Part shown: positions 15,803-24,853 of the stretch, piece by piece | Layout: each line of letters opens with the position of its first letter | Numbering within the stretch: position 1 is the stretch's first letter | Assembly: GCA_029553845.1 (NCBI GenBank) | Contig: JAKPKF010000355.1 | Coordinates: 1 to 44,734, forward strand | Direction: 5' to 3' | Length of the DNA stretch: 44,734 nucleotides | Source: a bacterium | GTDB lineage: Bacteria; Patescibacteria; Dojkabacteria; SC72 | Translations under genes and position numbers: made by a program | Notes under the pieces: model-generated | What the model was told of the DNA's origin: nothing | What the model saw: only the letters and a program-made list of their open reading frames with translations | The model's database searches: none

Positions 15803-17122
15803 ATGGAAGAAAAAGTTCCACCACAAAACACAGAAGCGGAGCAATCACTTCTTGGGTGTTTGCTTTTAGATAAAGACGCAGTAATAGCTGTTTCTGGTTG
15901 GCTAATTCCAGAACATTTCTACGATGAAAGGAATGCCATTGTATATTCTAATATTCTTGAACTTTTTAATGACGCTATCCCTGTAGATCTTGTTACTCTT
16001 TCTGACCGTTTGAAAAAAAAGAAAATGCTCTCAAAGATAGGTGGTAGAACATATCTTGCAGACCTTTCTTCTACAGTTTCCACATCTTCACATGCAGAGG
16101 AATACGCAAATATCATTAAGGAAAGTGCAACAAGGAGAGGATTAATATCTGCTGCAAAAGAGGTGACACAGTATGCCTTTGATGAAACTCTTGGAATGGA
16201 TGAGGTAATAGACAGATCTGAAAGACAGATTTTTGATATAGCCCAAAAAGGTACTAGAACGAACTTTGTTCATATAAAAGATCTTCTTAAAGATGCATAC
16301 GAAAGAGCAGAAAGAGCAGATAGAGATGAGGCGTATCTGGGAATATCTACAGGTTTTAAAGATCTAGATGATTTATTAGGTGGATTTCAGAAATCGGACC
16401 TTATTATTCTTGCGGCAAGACCATCTGTTGGTAAAACATCTCTGGCATTAGATATGATGAGACATGCTGCAATGGTTGAAAAGAAAACCGTAGCATTCTT
16501 CTCTTTGGAAATGTCTCAAACACAAATTATGGACAGACTTTTGGGAATGCAATCGGGAATCCCATTCTGGGAAATTAGAACAGGAAGACTAAGTGACAAG
16601 AAATTTATGAAATTGGCGGACACAATGGGAGAGTTAGCAGATGCAAATCTTTACATTGATGATCAAGCAGGACAGCATATTAATGCAATTAGAACTAAAG
16701 CCAGAAGATTAGTTCTTGAAAAAGGACTAGACATAATTTTTGTGGACTACCTTCAGCTTATGCATGGTAGTAACCAAGAGAGTCGTACTCTCGAAGTGGG
16801 GGAAATATCTCAAGGATTAAAAAATATTGCAAAAGAATTAAATGTTCCTGTTGTTGCTCTTTCCCAGCTTTCTCGAGCCATTGAACAGAGACAGGGTAGG
16901 AGACCACAGCTATCCGATCTTAGAGAATCTGGTTCCATCGAACAGGATGCAGATGTTGTAATATTTATAGATAGGGAAGAAACATGGAATCCGGATACAG
17001 AAAATAAGGGGATTGCCGATTTAATTGTAGCTAAACATAGAAATGGACCTACTGGCCTTGTAAAATTGGCCTTTATAAACGAGATTGCAAGCTTTAGGAA
17101 CTTGTATAAAGGTGATAAATAG
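15803..17122 (+). CDS. dnaB: Replicative DNA helicase DnaB
   Basis: 439 residues. The N-terminal primase-interacting helical domain begins PPQNTEAEQSLLG, followed by a linker and the RecA-like motor with Walker A ARPSVGKTS (~201), Walker B IIFVDYLQLM (~307) and the C-terminal DLRESGSIEQDADVV (~365) with the arginine-finger region. Length is typical and no intein is present. It acts as the hexameric 5'-3' fork helicase. The gene lies five bases after the MBL-fold gene and its last bases contain the promoter elements for tRNA-Leu. Confidence 0.97.
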   Translation: MEEKVPPQNTEAEQSLLGCLLLDKDAVIAVSGWLIPEHFYDERNAIVYSNILELFNDAIPVDLVTLSDRLKKKKMLSKIGGRTYLADLSSTVSTSSHAEEYANIIKESATRRGLISAAKEVTQYAFDETLGMDEVIDRSERQIFDIAQKGTRTNFVHIKDLLKDAYERAERADRDEAYLGISTGFKDLDDLLGGFQKSDLIILAARPSVGKTSLALDMMRHAAMVEKKTVAFFSLEMSQTQIMDRLLGMQSGIPFWEIRTGRLSDKKFMKLADTMGELADANLYIDDQAGQHINAIRTKARRLVLEKGLDIIFVDYLQLMHGSNQESRTLEVGEISQGLKNIAKELNVPVVALSQLSRAIEQRQGRRPQLSDLRESGSIEQDADVVIFIDREETWNPDTENKGIADLIVAKHRNGPTGLVKLAFINEIASFRNLYKGDK

Positions 17123-17131
17123 CGATATAAT
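17102..17131 (+). promoter_or_regulatory. Promoter of tRNA-Leu
   Basis: TTGTAT (17102-17107), an 18-base spacer and a perfect TATAAT (17126-17131). The -35 lies inside the dnaB coding end and the -10 straddles the region just after its stop. The transcript would start about 6 bases before the mature tRNA. Confidence 0.65.
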
Positions 17132-17143
17132 ACAGTTTAACAA

Positions 17144-17227
17144 GGTCGAGTGGTGGAACTGGCAGACACGCGGGACTCAAAATCCCGTACTAGCAATAGT
17201 ATGAGGGTTCGATTCCCTCCTCGACCA
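17144..17227 (+). tRNA. tRNA-Leu (anticodon CAA)
   Basis: 84-base tRNA with acceptor stem GGTCGAG/CTCGACC and discriminator A. The anticodon stem CGGGA/TCCCG carries loop CTCAAAA, giving anticodon CAA for the TTG codon. It has a long class II variable arm and the T arm GAGGG-TTCGATT-CCCTC. The 3' CCA is not encoded (the next bases are TAT), so it must be added by the CCA-adding enzyme. Confidence 0.95.
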
Positions 17228-17251
17228 TATTTTTAATTATATTAACAAAAT

Positions 17252-18001
17252 ATGGAAGACTTTGTATTAAGTGTTCTAGAGGGAGCTGGAAGCATTGATT
17301 TCAATATAGTTTGGAAGATATTACTGTTTGCCTTTGTAATATTCTGGATTGTGGTTTTAGACTGGATATGGGCGGACTCTGGTGAAAGGACATCAAGCAA
17401 GAGAAGTAGAATATTGTACGTAATATTGGCGGCAGTTTTCAATGTCTTTGGTTGGTTAATATATTTAATCATTAGACCAAGCCAAACGATAGAAGAAATA
17501 TACTGGGCAGATTTGGAGAGAAGATATCTTAAATATGAGACATCCGAGTTAGGAGATTGTCCAAAGTGTGGGACTCAACTTTATCCAGGATTTCTTTACT
17601 GTCCTAACTGCAATTACAAACTCAAAAGAAAGTGTCCATCATGTGGAGTATATGTAGATAAGACATCTAACTTCTGTCCATTTTGTAGTGCTGTAATTAA
17701 AACCGCAGTTATAGAAAAAGAAATAGTTGCTCCAAGTATAAAGGAAATGCAAAAGCAAAATCTTGAAGTAAGGGAAGAGCTTACAGAGGTTGTAGAAACT
17801 CAAGGGACCAAATACAGTGGGGGAAGAAGGAGTGTGACTGAGAAATTGGGGAAAAAGATAGTTGGAGGATACAAAATTATCGCTTCAGGTATAGCGGGTG
17901 TATTTGCAAAAAAAGAATCTAAAGAAGAGACCACTGTTCAGACAAAAGCAAAGAAAAATAAGAAAAAACACTCTTCAAAAAAGAAGAAGCAGAAGAGATA
18001 A
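17252..18001 (+). CDS. Membrane protein with double zinc ribbon and Lys-rich tail
   Basis: 249 residues. Two transmembrane helices (~14-34 and ~51-72) are followed by a cytoplasmic-looking double zinc ribbon: CPKCG...CPNC (~102-121) and CPSCG...CPFC (~129-148). The C-terminal ~45 residues are Lys-rich and end KKHSSKKKKQKR, consistent with nucleic acid or membrane contact. No enzyme motif is seen. It follows the tRNA gene by 24 bases. The zinc ribbons suggest a protein or nucleic acid interaction role; the true function is not recognisable. Confidence 0.7.
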   Translation: MEDFVLSVLEGAGSIDFNIVWKILLFAFVIFWIVVLDWIWADSGERTSSKRSRILYVILAAVFNVFGWLIYLIIRPSQTIEEIYWADLERRYLKYETSELGDCPKCGTQLYPGFLYCPNCNYKLKRKCPSCGVYVDKTSNFCPFCSAVIKTAVIEKEIVAPSIKEMQKQNLEVREELTEVVETQGTKYSGGRRSVTEKLGKKIVGGYKIIASGIAGVFAKKESKEETTVQTKAKKNKKKHSSKKKKQKR

Positions 18002-18009
18002 ACGTGTGG

Positions 18010-18015
18010 TATTAT
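18010..18015 (+). promoter_or_regulatory. -10 box of the 18023 gene (leaderless, GTG start)
   Basis: TATTAT seven bases before the GTG start at 18023, the same spacing as other leaderless promoters here. Confidence 0.4.
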
Positions 18016-18022
18016 ATATATT

Positions 18023-18859
18023 GTGATTAATACATATATTGAAAAGACAATAAATTTTCTATCTTGGATAAACCCTTCTCTTGTTTTTATATTTATCTTT
18101 TTTATAGGATTAATAATTTTCTGGAGAGGAAGTGTAGAGAGTAGAAAGGAAAGATCTTCTACTTTTGATATATTTTTTCTTTCTGGATTCTTTAGTCTAG
18201 TATCTGCTCGTATTGCATACATTGTTACAAATTGGGAGGCTTTCGCTGGATTTATATGGTATTGGTTACCCTATGAAAGGTATGGGGAAGAGATATTCCT
18301 TTTCAGACTTCTTCCATGGAGATTTCTAAATATCTTCGATGGAGGGATTAATATCCTTGTTATGTTTGTAAGTTTTCTGCTCTTTGCAACGATAGGGGTA
18401 GTAATAATTAAAAAATGGAAATGGAGAGACATGTTCCCAGTGATTTTCTTCTCTGCAGAAGCTATGCTTGCTATGTCATTCCTTTTCTCTGGTGTTATAG
18501 CGAATAATATGGAGTGGATAGTACAGGGAGGAGTCTTGCTAATCCCAATTATCTTAATATTAATCATTCTCTCTTTTGTAACTCCAAACACAGAAGGCAA
18601 GGAAGAAAAATCGCTGTACATGATTGTAAATATTTTTCTTATACTTCTTTCAACTGGATTTATCCTCTATGTATATTTGAAAAACGACATTGAATTAATA
18701 GACAAGATAAGCTGCCTAATATTTCTAATCTGGAGCTTAATAGGTAGCCTATCTTTCTTGAGGGAAGAAACAGGGGCTAGATTTTCCATTGAGAGAGTAT
18801 CTTCTGTTAGAACAATTTCTTCTGCAGATATTAATCAACCAATCAGATTATCTAAGTAA
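18023..18859 (+). CDS. Polytopic membrane protein, possibly a divergent Lgt-like protein
   Basis: 278 residues with about seven hydrophobic helices and a polar C-terminal tail (~245-278). The start is GTG at 18023. The segment SARIAYIVTNWEAF (~61) followed by LNIFDGGINI (~103) resembles the membrane core of prolipoprotein diacylglyceryl transferase (Lgt), where a conserved Arg/Tyr stretch precedes a GG-containing helix. The Lgt histidine (HGGL-type motif) and the strongly conserved catalytic arginine region are not obvious, so activity is doubtful. It ends six bases before an RluA-type pseudouridine synthase gene. Call the family tentative. Confidence 0.5.
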   Translation: MINTYIEKTINFLSWINPSLVFIFIFFIGLIIFWRGSVESRKERSSTFDIFFLSGFFSLVSARIAYIVTNWEAFAGFIWYWLPYERYGEEIFLFRLLPWRFLNIFDGGINILVMFVSFLLFATIGVVIIKKWKWRDMFPVIFFSAEAMLAMSFLFSGVIANNMEWIVQGGVLLIPIILILIILSFVTPNTEGKEEKSLYMIVNIFLILLSTGFILYVYLKNDIELIDKISCLIFLIWSLIGSLSFLREETGARFSIERVSSVRTISSADINQPIRLSK

Positions 18860-18864
18860 AATAT

Positions 18865-19830
18865 ATGATTGTAACCATAGGGAGAGACATAAAAAGTGGT
18901 GTTAGAGTCGACATCTTTGTTCTAGAGCAATTGAAATTAATGGGAGTTGAAGTCCCAAGTAGATCTTTTCTTCATAAAATGTTTAAGGAAGTTATTAAAG
19001 TAAATGGTAAAGAAGTAAAATCTTCCTACAAATTGAAATATGGAGATGTTGTAAATATCTCTGAAGAAAAAATTGAGCAAGAATTAAACAAACAGGACAA
19101 GAATATTGGTATAACTGCACAAGAGGGAAAGCTAGATATAATACACGAAACAGAGCAGTATCTTGTCATAAATAAACCTAAGGGTATTACTGTTCACCCA
19201 GGAATTAAGAATACAGAAAATACTCTTGTGAATTTCGTTCGGGGATATCTTGAAAAGAAAGGGGAGTTTAATCCAAGGCTTAATAGGGCAGGACTTGTTC
19301 ATAGATTGGATAAGGGAGTTTCTGGCATAATGGTATTTGCTAAAACAGTTGAATCTCAAGAATATCTACAAAAAGAATTTGAAAACCATACGGTAAAAAA
19401 AATATATCTTGCAAAAACGGAAGGAAGTTGTGAGCTGACCATATATAACCAGAGTGTCAAAGGGGAGTTAGATACCCTTCTAAAGAGAAACTTCGAAATG
19501 GACAGTACTTGGACCCTTTATGAGGGATATATAGGTAGAGATAGGAGAAACAGATTAAGGATGAAATTTAAAAAGGAGAAATTTCCTAATTCAAAGAAAG
19601 CGATATCTTTTGTAAAGAGAATTGGAGAGAATGAATTTCTTATATCAATTGAAACAGGTAGAATGCATCAAATTAGAGCTACACTTGCACATATAGGTAT
19701 CCCAATACAGGGAGATACTCTTTATAGAAAAACAAAAAAAGATGGTATCCCCGAAGAAATTGAACTTGAATCGATATTAATATCCTTTAAAGATATGGAT
19801 GAGAAAACAGTAACTTTTAGACTCTACTAA
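18865..19830 (+). CDS. RluA-family 23S rRNA pseudouridine synthase (RluD-like)
   Basis: 321 residues. The N-terminal S4 RNA-binding domain (~12-70, SRSFLHKMFKEVIKVNGKEV) is followed by the RluA catalytic domain. The catalytic Asp149 lies in GLVHRLDKGVSG, with upstream YLVINKPKGITVHPG (~99) and a downstream RMHQIRATLAHIGIPIQGD (~270). It converts uridine to pseudouridine in large-subunit rRNA; the exact site cannot be read from sequence. The next gene begins immediately after its stop. Confidence 0.93.
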   Translation: MIVTIGRDIKSGVRVDIFVLEQLKLMGVEVPSRSFLHKMFKEVIKVNGKEVKSSYKLKYGDVVNISEEKIEQELNKQDKNIGITAQEGKLDIIHETEQYLVINKPKGITVHPGIKNTENTLVNFVRGYLEKKGEFNPRLNRAGLVHRLDKGVSGIMVFAKTVESQEYLQKEFENHTVKKIYLAKTEGSCELTIYNQSVKGELDTLLKRNFEMDSTWTLYEGYIGRDRRNRLRMKFKKEKFPNSKKAISFVKRIGENEFLISIETGRMHQIRATLAHIGIPIQGDTLYRKTKKDGIPEEIELESILISFKDMDEKTVTFRLY

Positions 19831-21021
19831 ATGAGAAGGAGAAGAACAAAAAAAACAAAAAGTATTAATATCTCTTTTAGATTTATCCTTTTGTTAATCG
19901 CGGCAACACTTTTTCTTGGGTTTGTAATATACTACATCTTCACAGTAACAAGTATAAAGAGTGTAGATAAAACAATTCTTAATGGTTCTCAAAGATATCT
20001 TCTATCACAAAGCAATGGTGAGTCCAAAAGAACAGTAATCATACTTGAGGAAGGTTACGGAAATGAGAGAAGAATATCTGAGGTATATCTTTTTTTAAGT
20101 AATAAAGAAAAAGGCAAATCACTTCTGGTATATATCCCAAGCTGGTTGTATTATACTGGACTAGAAGAGAATTTTGGAAGTGCAATCCCAATCTCCTCTT
20201 TTAGATATGCTGGAGATACAATTCAAGAGGATAGGGGAGTAGAATATGCCGTTTGGCAGATAAGTCAGATACTAGGTATAACATTCAATAACTATATTTA
20301 CATTAGCAGTGAAGCAAACAGCACCTTGGATTCAGTATTCGGAGAAGATGTCATGGTAAAAGACAGGTATAGAGACATGTTTAAGGCAGGAGATAAAGAA
20401 TCTCTTTCCGAAGGTTTCTTTAGACTTCAAGCACTTTCCTCGAAGATATCTTTTGTAAAAAGTTTGTTTAAAGTAAATGAACTTAAAAATTTTAATAACA
20501 ACATCTATTCGAATCTGTCCTTTATAGAGAGTATAACTATGCTAAAAAATGTCAAGAAAACACTGCAAGCAACAGAGTCATACGCAATTGATCTTTCAGG
20601 CGCAAAATATTCGAAGGAGGAGCTCTCCGATTCTGGAGGTATAAAAAGATATTTTTTAAGTAAGGAATTCGACAATTCATACAGGAGTCTTATTTCTTTG
20701 CTTATAGACAGAGAGCTTGAGAAGGAGAGAGTCCGAGTAGAGGTGTACAATGGCAGTGGCGTAGCAGGAGCTGCTCTGCAATTTGGGAGAAAAATTGAGA
20801 ATTCAGGTTGTGATGTAGTTAGGTATGAAAATGCTCCAAACATTATCGATAAAACGATTATGTATATTTCCAAGCCAGATGATTTTAAGAAATCATTTAA
20901 GATAGTCTCCGAGATATTCTCAGATAATTTTGAACTTGTGGAAGGACGACCAGATTTTATGACCACAGGAGATATTGTAATAATCCTAGGAGAAGATATT
21001 AAAAGAATGTACAGTTTCTAG
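19831..21021 (+). CDS. Membrane-anchored LCP-like protein with LytR_C domain
   Basis: 396 residues. A basic N-terminus (RRRRTKKTK) and one transmembrane helix (~18-40) place the rest outside the cell. The middle (~65-290) has the general layout of LytR-CpsA-Psr (LCP) domains (VIILEEGYGNERRISEVYLF...LLVYIPSWL) but lacks the clear arginine-rich catalytic motifs. The C-terminal ~95 residues are a LytR_C domain starting VRVEVYNGSGVAGAA (~298). LCP proteins attach glycopolymers to the cell wall; here the catalytic part looks degenerate, so a binding role is equally possible. The gene begins directly after the pseudouridine synthase stop. Confidence 0.72.
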   Translation: MRRRRTKKTKSINISFRFILLLIAATLFLGFVIYYIFTVTSIKSVDKTILNGSQRYLLSQSNGESKRTVIILEEGYGNERRISEVYLFLSNKEKGKSLLVYIPSWLYYTGLEENFGSAIPISSFRYAGDTIQEDRGVEYAVWQISQILGITFNNYIYISSEANSTLDSVFGEDVMVKDRYRDMFKAGDKESLSEGFFRLQALSSKISFVKSLFKVNELKNFNNNIYSNLSFIESITMLKNVKKTLQATESYAIDLSGAKYSKEELSDSGGIKRYFLSKEFDNSYRSLISLLIDRELEKERVRVEVYNGSGVAGAALQFGRKIENSGCDVVRYENAPNIIDKTIMYISKPDDFKKSFKIVSEIFSDNFELVEGRPDFMTTGDIVIILGEDIKRMYSF

Positions 21022-21026
21022 GGTAT

Positions 21027-21055
21027 TTGCGTAAACTAGGTATTTAATCTAAAAT
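21027..21055 (+). promoter_or_regulatory. Promoter of the TraD-like ATPase gene (leaderless)
   Basis: TTGCGT (21027-21032), 17-base spacer, TAAAAT (21050-21055), then seven bases to the ATG at 21063. This is the most complete example of the leaderless promoter layout in the window. Confidence 0.65.
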
Positions 21056-21062
21056 TGCTGTT

Positions 21063-23576
21063 ATGATAATCGCATTACTCATACTAATACTTTTCTCGTT
21101 GGTATTTACTGCTTTTGTACTAATTTTCGCAAAAAGAAACAAAGAAGAGGAGATAGAAATATACGAAGATATCCGAAATCCTCTTGTAATGCAGATACTG
21201 GTTCCAAGAGAAAATGATAAATCAGCACTTGCAGCAGAGCAGATGTTTGCTTCCATACACGGTATTTTGGGAGATTCAAAAAAATCTTTAGATTTAATTA
21301 GTTTTGAAATCATATCCAGTGGAGAAGATGGTATTAGATTCTTTGTTGTAACACCAGGTCATTTGGCAAAGTTTATAGAGGGACAAATCTATGCACAGTA
21401 TCCAAATGCAGATATTACTTATGAGAAAGATTATTCCTTGAACAATTCAGGATTAGGTGAAGAGGTATATGTCACAAGTGGGGAGATAGAGATGGAGAAA
21501 GATTCCATATTTCCAATTAAAACATTCAGAAATTTTGAAGTAGATCCTCTTGCCGCTATAACTGGGGCTATGTCTGAGATGGGTAATGGGGAAAGGGCTT
21601 GGCTTCAAATAATTGTAAGACCAGTTTCTAACTATTGGCAGAAGAAATCAAAGGAATATATCTCTGCAATTAGGGAAGGTAAGGATATTGGTGGTTTCAA
21701 CATTATTGCAAAATTCAGAAGTTTAATCTCAACAATAGGAAAGAATCTCTCGTACTCAGATTCTCAAGCAACCAAAAAAGAGGTTGTTAAATTAGAACCT
21801 GGGCAAGAAGAGGAATTAAGTGAGATTGAGACCAAGATGCTTAAACTTGGTTTTGAGGTAAGAATTAGGATTGTTACCAAAGCTACGACACAGGAAAGAT
21901 CAGAGCAGATTCTGAGAGATATTGTGGCTAGTTTCAAACAGTTTACTACTGCACATCTAAATAATTTTGTTCATTCTGTGCCAGTAAAAACAGGAAAAGA
22001 AATTTACGAGGAATATCTAAGAAGATACATGCCAAAGGAGGAGGAGGATATACTAAACATTGAAGAACTCGCGTCCTTGTATCATCTTCCAAATATTTCA
22101 GTAGAGACACCGAACATAGCGTGGAGTAGATCTAAAAAACTTGAACCTCCTATGAATCTTCCAAAAGCAAATGATGGCGATGTAACAATATTTGGAGAAA
22201 CAGATTACAGAGGGCACAAGGTTAATTTCGGATTAAAGAGAGGTGATCGTGCTAGGCACTTCTACCTTCTTGGTAAAACAGGTGCTGGTAAATCTACGCT
22301 TTTTAAAAACATGTTCATATCTGATGTACTGGCGGGAGATGGAGCATGTTTTATTGATGCCCATGGAGATACTGTAGAGGAGCTTTTGGAGTACATACCA
22401 CCTAACAGAATAGACGATGTTATATATTTCAATCCTACAGATATTGAAAACCCAGTTGGATTCAATCTTTTGGAATTAAAAGACAAATCCCAAAGAGATC
22501 TAATTGCAGATGGTGTAGTAGAGGTGTTTAAAAAGCAATTCGGTGATTCATGGGGCCCAAGACTTCAATATATTCTCACCAATACCGTAGCCACAGCTCT
22601 TGAGGCACAAGGTATAACTCTGTTAGCTGTTATTAGAATGTTGACGGATATAAATTACCGTAAATTCATACTTAAACAGGTACACGACCCAATACTTTAC
22701 AAGTTCTGGGTAGAGGAGTTTGCACAGATGTCTCAAAATCCAAGACTTCTTGCAGAGGCTGTATCTCCAATCCAAAATAAGGTTGGTAGATTCATATCTT
22801 CTGCTGTTACCAGAAATATTGTAGGTCAGGTCAAATCCACAATAGATTTAAGAGAGATTATGGATAATCGTAAAATACTTCTTGTTAATCTTGCACAAGG
22901 TAAGCTCGGTGAGGAGACAGCATCACTTCTTGGGGGCATGATAATTACTAGACTTCAGGCTACTGCAATGGAAAGAGTAGATATACCGTTTGAAGAGAGA
23001 AAGGATTTCTTCCTGTATGTAGATGAATTCCAGAACTTTGCTACGGATTCTTTTGCAAAGATTCTCTCTGAAGCAAGAAAATACAAACTCAACTTAATTA
23101 TGACTAACCAGTATATTGATCAATTACCTTTAACGGTAAGACAAGCTATATTTGGTAATGTTGGAACATTGGGTTCATTTGTAGTGAGTCAGGCAGATGC
23201 TTCAATCCTTGAGAAGGAATTTGCCCCTGTGGTATCTGCAGATGACTTGGTATCTTTGGATGCATTTTCTATGTATGTAAAGCTCTGTATAGATGGAATG
23301 ACTTCAACACCATTTAGTGCAAAATCTCTTCCTCTAAGATATGAGAAGTTCCACTTAAAAGATGAGATAGTGCAGAAATCTAGAGAGAAGTATGGTGTAC
23401 CTAGAGCAGAGATAGAGGAGAAGATAGATAAGTGGAGTAGGCAGACATATAGTGAGAAGGGAAATCGATCAATAAACAAGGAAAAAGAAGAAAGCGATAT
23501 AAGGCCTGTAGCAGATAGAAAATATGAAAAGAAAGAAAATGATATCGAGGAGAAAGTATATAAAGTAAAAATTTAA
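21063..23576 (+). CDS. TraD/TraG-like type IV coupling ATPase
   Basis: 837 residues. One N-terminal transmembrane helix (~2-23) is followed by a ~370-residue accessory domain and a RecA-like motor with Walker A LLGKTGAGKST (~404) and Walker B FFLYVDEFQNFA (~650). Other coupling-protein marks are FIDAHGD (~430) and MTNQYIDQLP (~682). The C-terminal ~60 residues are charged and disordered. Similar proteins occur widely in CPR chromosomes without a full conjugation apparatus. It lies next to yebC-ruvCAB rather than to other transfer genes, so DNA translocation in competence or chromosome handling is as plausible as conjugation. yebC starts four bases after it. Confidence 0.85.
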   Translation: MIIALLILILFSLVFTAFVLIFAKRNKEEEIEIYEDIRNPLVMQILVPRENDKSALAAEQMFASIHGILGDSKKSLDLISFEIISSGEDGIRFFVVTPGHLAKFIEGQIYAQYPNADITYEKDYSLNNSGLGEEVYVTSGEIEMEKDSIFPIKTFRNFEVDPLAAITGAMSEMGNGERAWLQIIVRPVSNYWQKKSKEYISAIREGKDIGGFNIIAKFRSLISTIGKNLSYSDSQATKKEVVKLEPGQEEELSEIETKMLKLGFEVRIRIVTKATTQERSEQILRDIVASFKQFTTAHLNNFVHSVPVKTGKEIYEEYLRRYMPKEEEDILNIEELASLYHLPNISVETPNIAWSRSKKLEPPMNLPKANDGDVTIFGETDYRGHKVNFGLKRGDRARHFYLLGKTGAGKSTLFKNMFISDVLAGDGACFIDAHGDTVEELLEYIPPNRIDDVIYFNPTDIENPVGFNLLELKDKSQRDLIADGVVEVFKKQFGDSWGPRLQYILTNTVATALEAQGITLLAVIRMLTDINYRKFILKQVHDPILYKFWVEEFAQMSQNPRLLAEAVSPIQNKVGRFISSAVTRNIVGQVKSTIDLREIMDNRKILLVNLAQGKLGEETASLLGGMIITRLQATAMERVDIPFEERKDFFLYVDEFQNFATDSFAKILSEARKYKLNLIMTNQYIDQLPLTVRQAIFGNVGTLGSFVVSQADASILEKEFAPVVSADDLVSLDAFSMYVKLCIDGMTSTPFSAKSLPLRYEKFHLKDEIVQKSREKYGVPRAEIEEKIDKWSRQTYSEKGNRSINKEKEESDIRPVADRKYEKKENDIEEKVYKVKI

Positions 23577-23580
23577 CAAT

Positions 23581-24363
23581 ATGTCAGGACATTCTAAGTG
23601 GGATACAATTAAACATAAGAAAGCAATAAATGATGCAAAGAAGGGGAAGGTATTTTCTAAGCTTTCCATGATGATAACTCATGCATCTAGGCAGGGTGGT
23701 GGAGATCCAGAGATGAACCCTAATTTACGATTGTATATAGATAAAGCAAAAGAAGCAGGTTTCCCAGCAGATAGAATAGAAAAGGCAATCCAAAAAGGTA
23801 CTGGAGAGGGAGGGGATGGAGTTGTATTTGAAGAGAATACCTATGAGGGATTTGGCCCTTTTGGAGTTCAGATGCTTGTAGATACTCTTAGTGACAACAA
23901 GAACAGAACTGTTGCGGAGATTAGACAGTTTTTTGATGATATCGGAGGTAGAATGGGGGATACAGGCTCTGTGTCGTGGAATTTTGAAGCTAAGGGATAC
24001 ATTGTAATAAAGAGTGGACATATGATTAAATCTCCCAAATTTGGAGAAGAAGATATCTTCGAAAAGGAAGATTCAGAAGCAGTAATGCTTTCTATCATGG
24101 ATATTGAAGGTGTGTTGGATATAGTGGAGATAGAGGTGGATGGAGAGAAGGGATTTGAGATATATACAGAATTTCATCAATTTGCACATGTTAGAGATGC
24201 TATATCCAAATTAGGATATGTAATTAAGGAAGCTATCATAATAAAAGAGGCTAAGATAAAAAAAGAATTAAAACCAGAAGAGGTAGCCAAGGTGGAAGAA
24301 GCTATAGAGAAACTTGAAGAGTATGATGATGTCCAAAATGTATGGACTGATTTAGTAGAATAA
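23581..24363 (+). CDS. yebC: YebC/PmpR-family protein
   Basis: 260 residues with the family start MSGHSKWDTIKHKKAINDAKKGK and the three-domain YebC layout (GYIVIKSGHM, ~139; the late domain ~175-235). Family members act as transcriptional regulators or, in recent work, as translation factors that help at difficult sequences. It directly precedes ruvC-ruvA-ruvB, a common bacterial arrangement. The C-terminal Lys/Glu-rich helices add about 15 residues to the usual length. Confidence 0.95.
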   Translation: MSGHSKWDTIKHKKAINDAKKGKVFSKLSMMITHASRQGGGDPEMNPNLRLYIDKAKEAGFPADRIEKAIQKGTGEGGDGVVFEENTYEGFGPFGVQMLVDTLSDNKNRTVAEIRQFFDDIGGRMGDTGSVSWNFEAKGYIVIKSGHMIKSPKFGEEDIFEKEDSEAVMLSIMDIEGVLDIVEIEVDGEKGFEIYTEFHQFAHVRDAISKLGYVIKEAIIIKEAKIKKELKPEEVAKVEEAIEKLEEYDDVQNVWTDLVE

Positions 24364-24367
24364 TATA

Positions 24368-24847
24368 ATGAGAATATTAGGAATTGATCCAGGACTTGCT
24401 ACTACTGGATGGGCTATAGTAGATTTCAATGATAATGGAGATCCAACTCCTGTAGATTACGGTGCTTTAATTACTAAAAAAGGCTTAACTGTTTCCGAGA
24501 GAATAGCAGAGATATACACAGATTTACATGAACTTATCAAAAAATACAAACCAGAATACGCTGGTGTAGAAACATTACTCTTTTGTAAAAACGTCACAAC
24601 CGCTATCTCTGTTGGAGAGGCTAGGGGAGTAGTACTCCTTGTCTTAGAGCAGAACAGGATACCTCTAAAAGAATTTACCCCATTACAGGTAAAAAGCTCT
24701 ATAGCTGGATACGGTAAAGCTACAAAGAGACAGGTACAAGAAAATGTAAAGATGATATGTAAATTAAAAGAAATCCCCAGACCAGATGATGCAGCAGACG
24801 CTATAGCTATTGCTATAGCTACACAAGTTTTAATATCAAGGATATAA
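24368..24847 (+). CDS. ruvC: Crossover junction endodeoxyribonuclease RuvC
   Basis: 159 residues, RNase H fold Holliday-junction resolvase. Acidic active-site residues are visible: Asp7 in ILGIDPGLATTGWA, Glu in YAGVETLLF (~69) and the Asp pair in PDDAADAIAIA (~138). It works with RuvAB to cut Holliday junctions. Start is four bases after the yebC stop. Confidence 0.96.
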   Translation: MRILGIDPGLATTGWAIVDFNDNGDPTPVDYGALITKKGLTVSERIAEIYTDLHELIKKYKPEYAGVETLLFCKNVTTAISVGEARGVVLLVLEQNRIPLKEFTPLQVKSSIAGYGKATKRQVQENVKMICKLKEIPRPDDAADAIAIAIATQVLISRI

Positions 24848-24853
24848 TAAATA

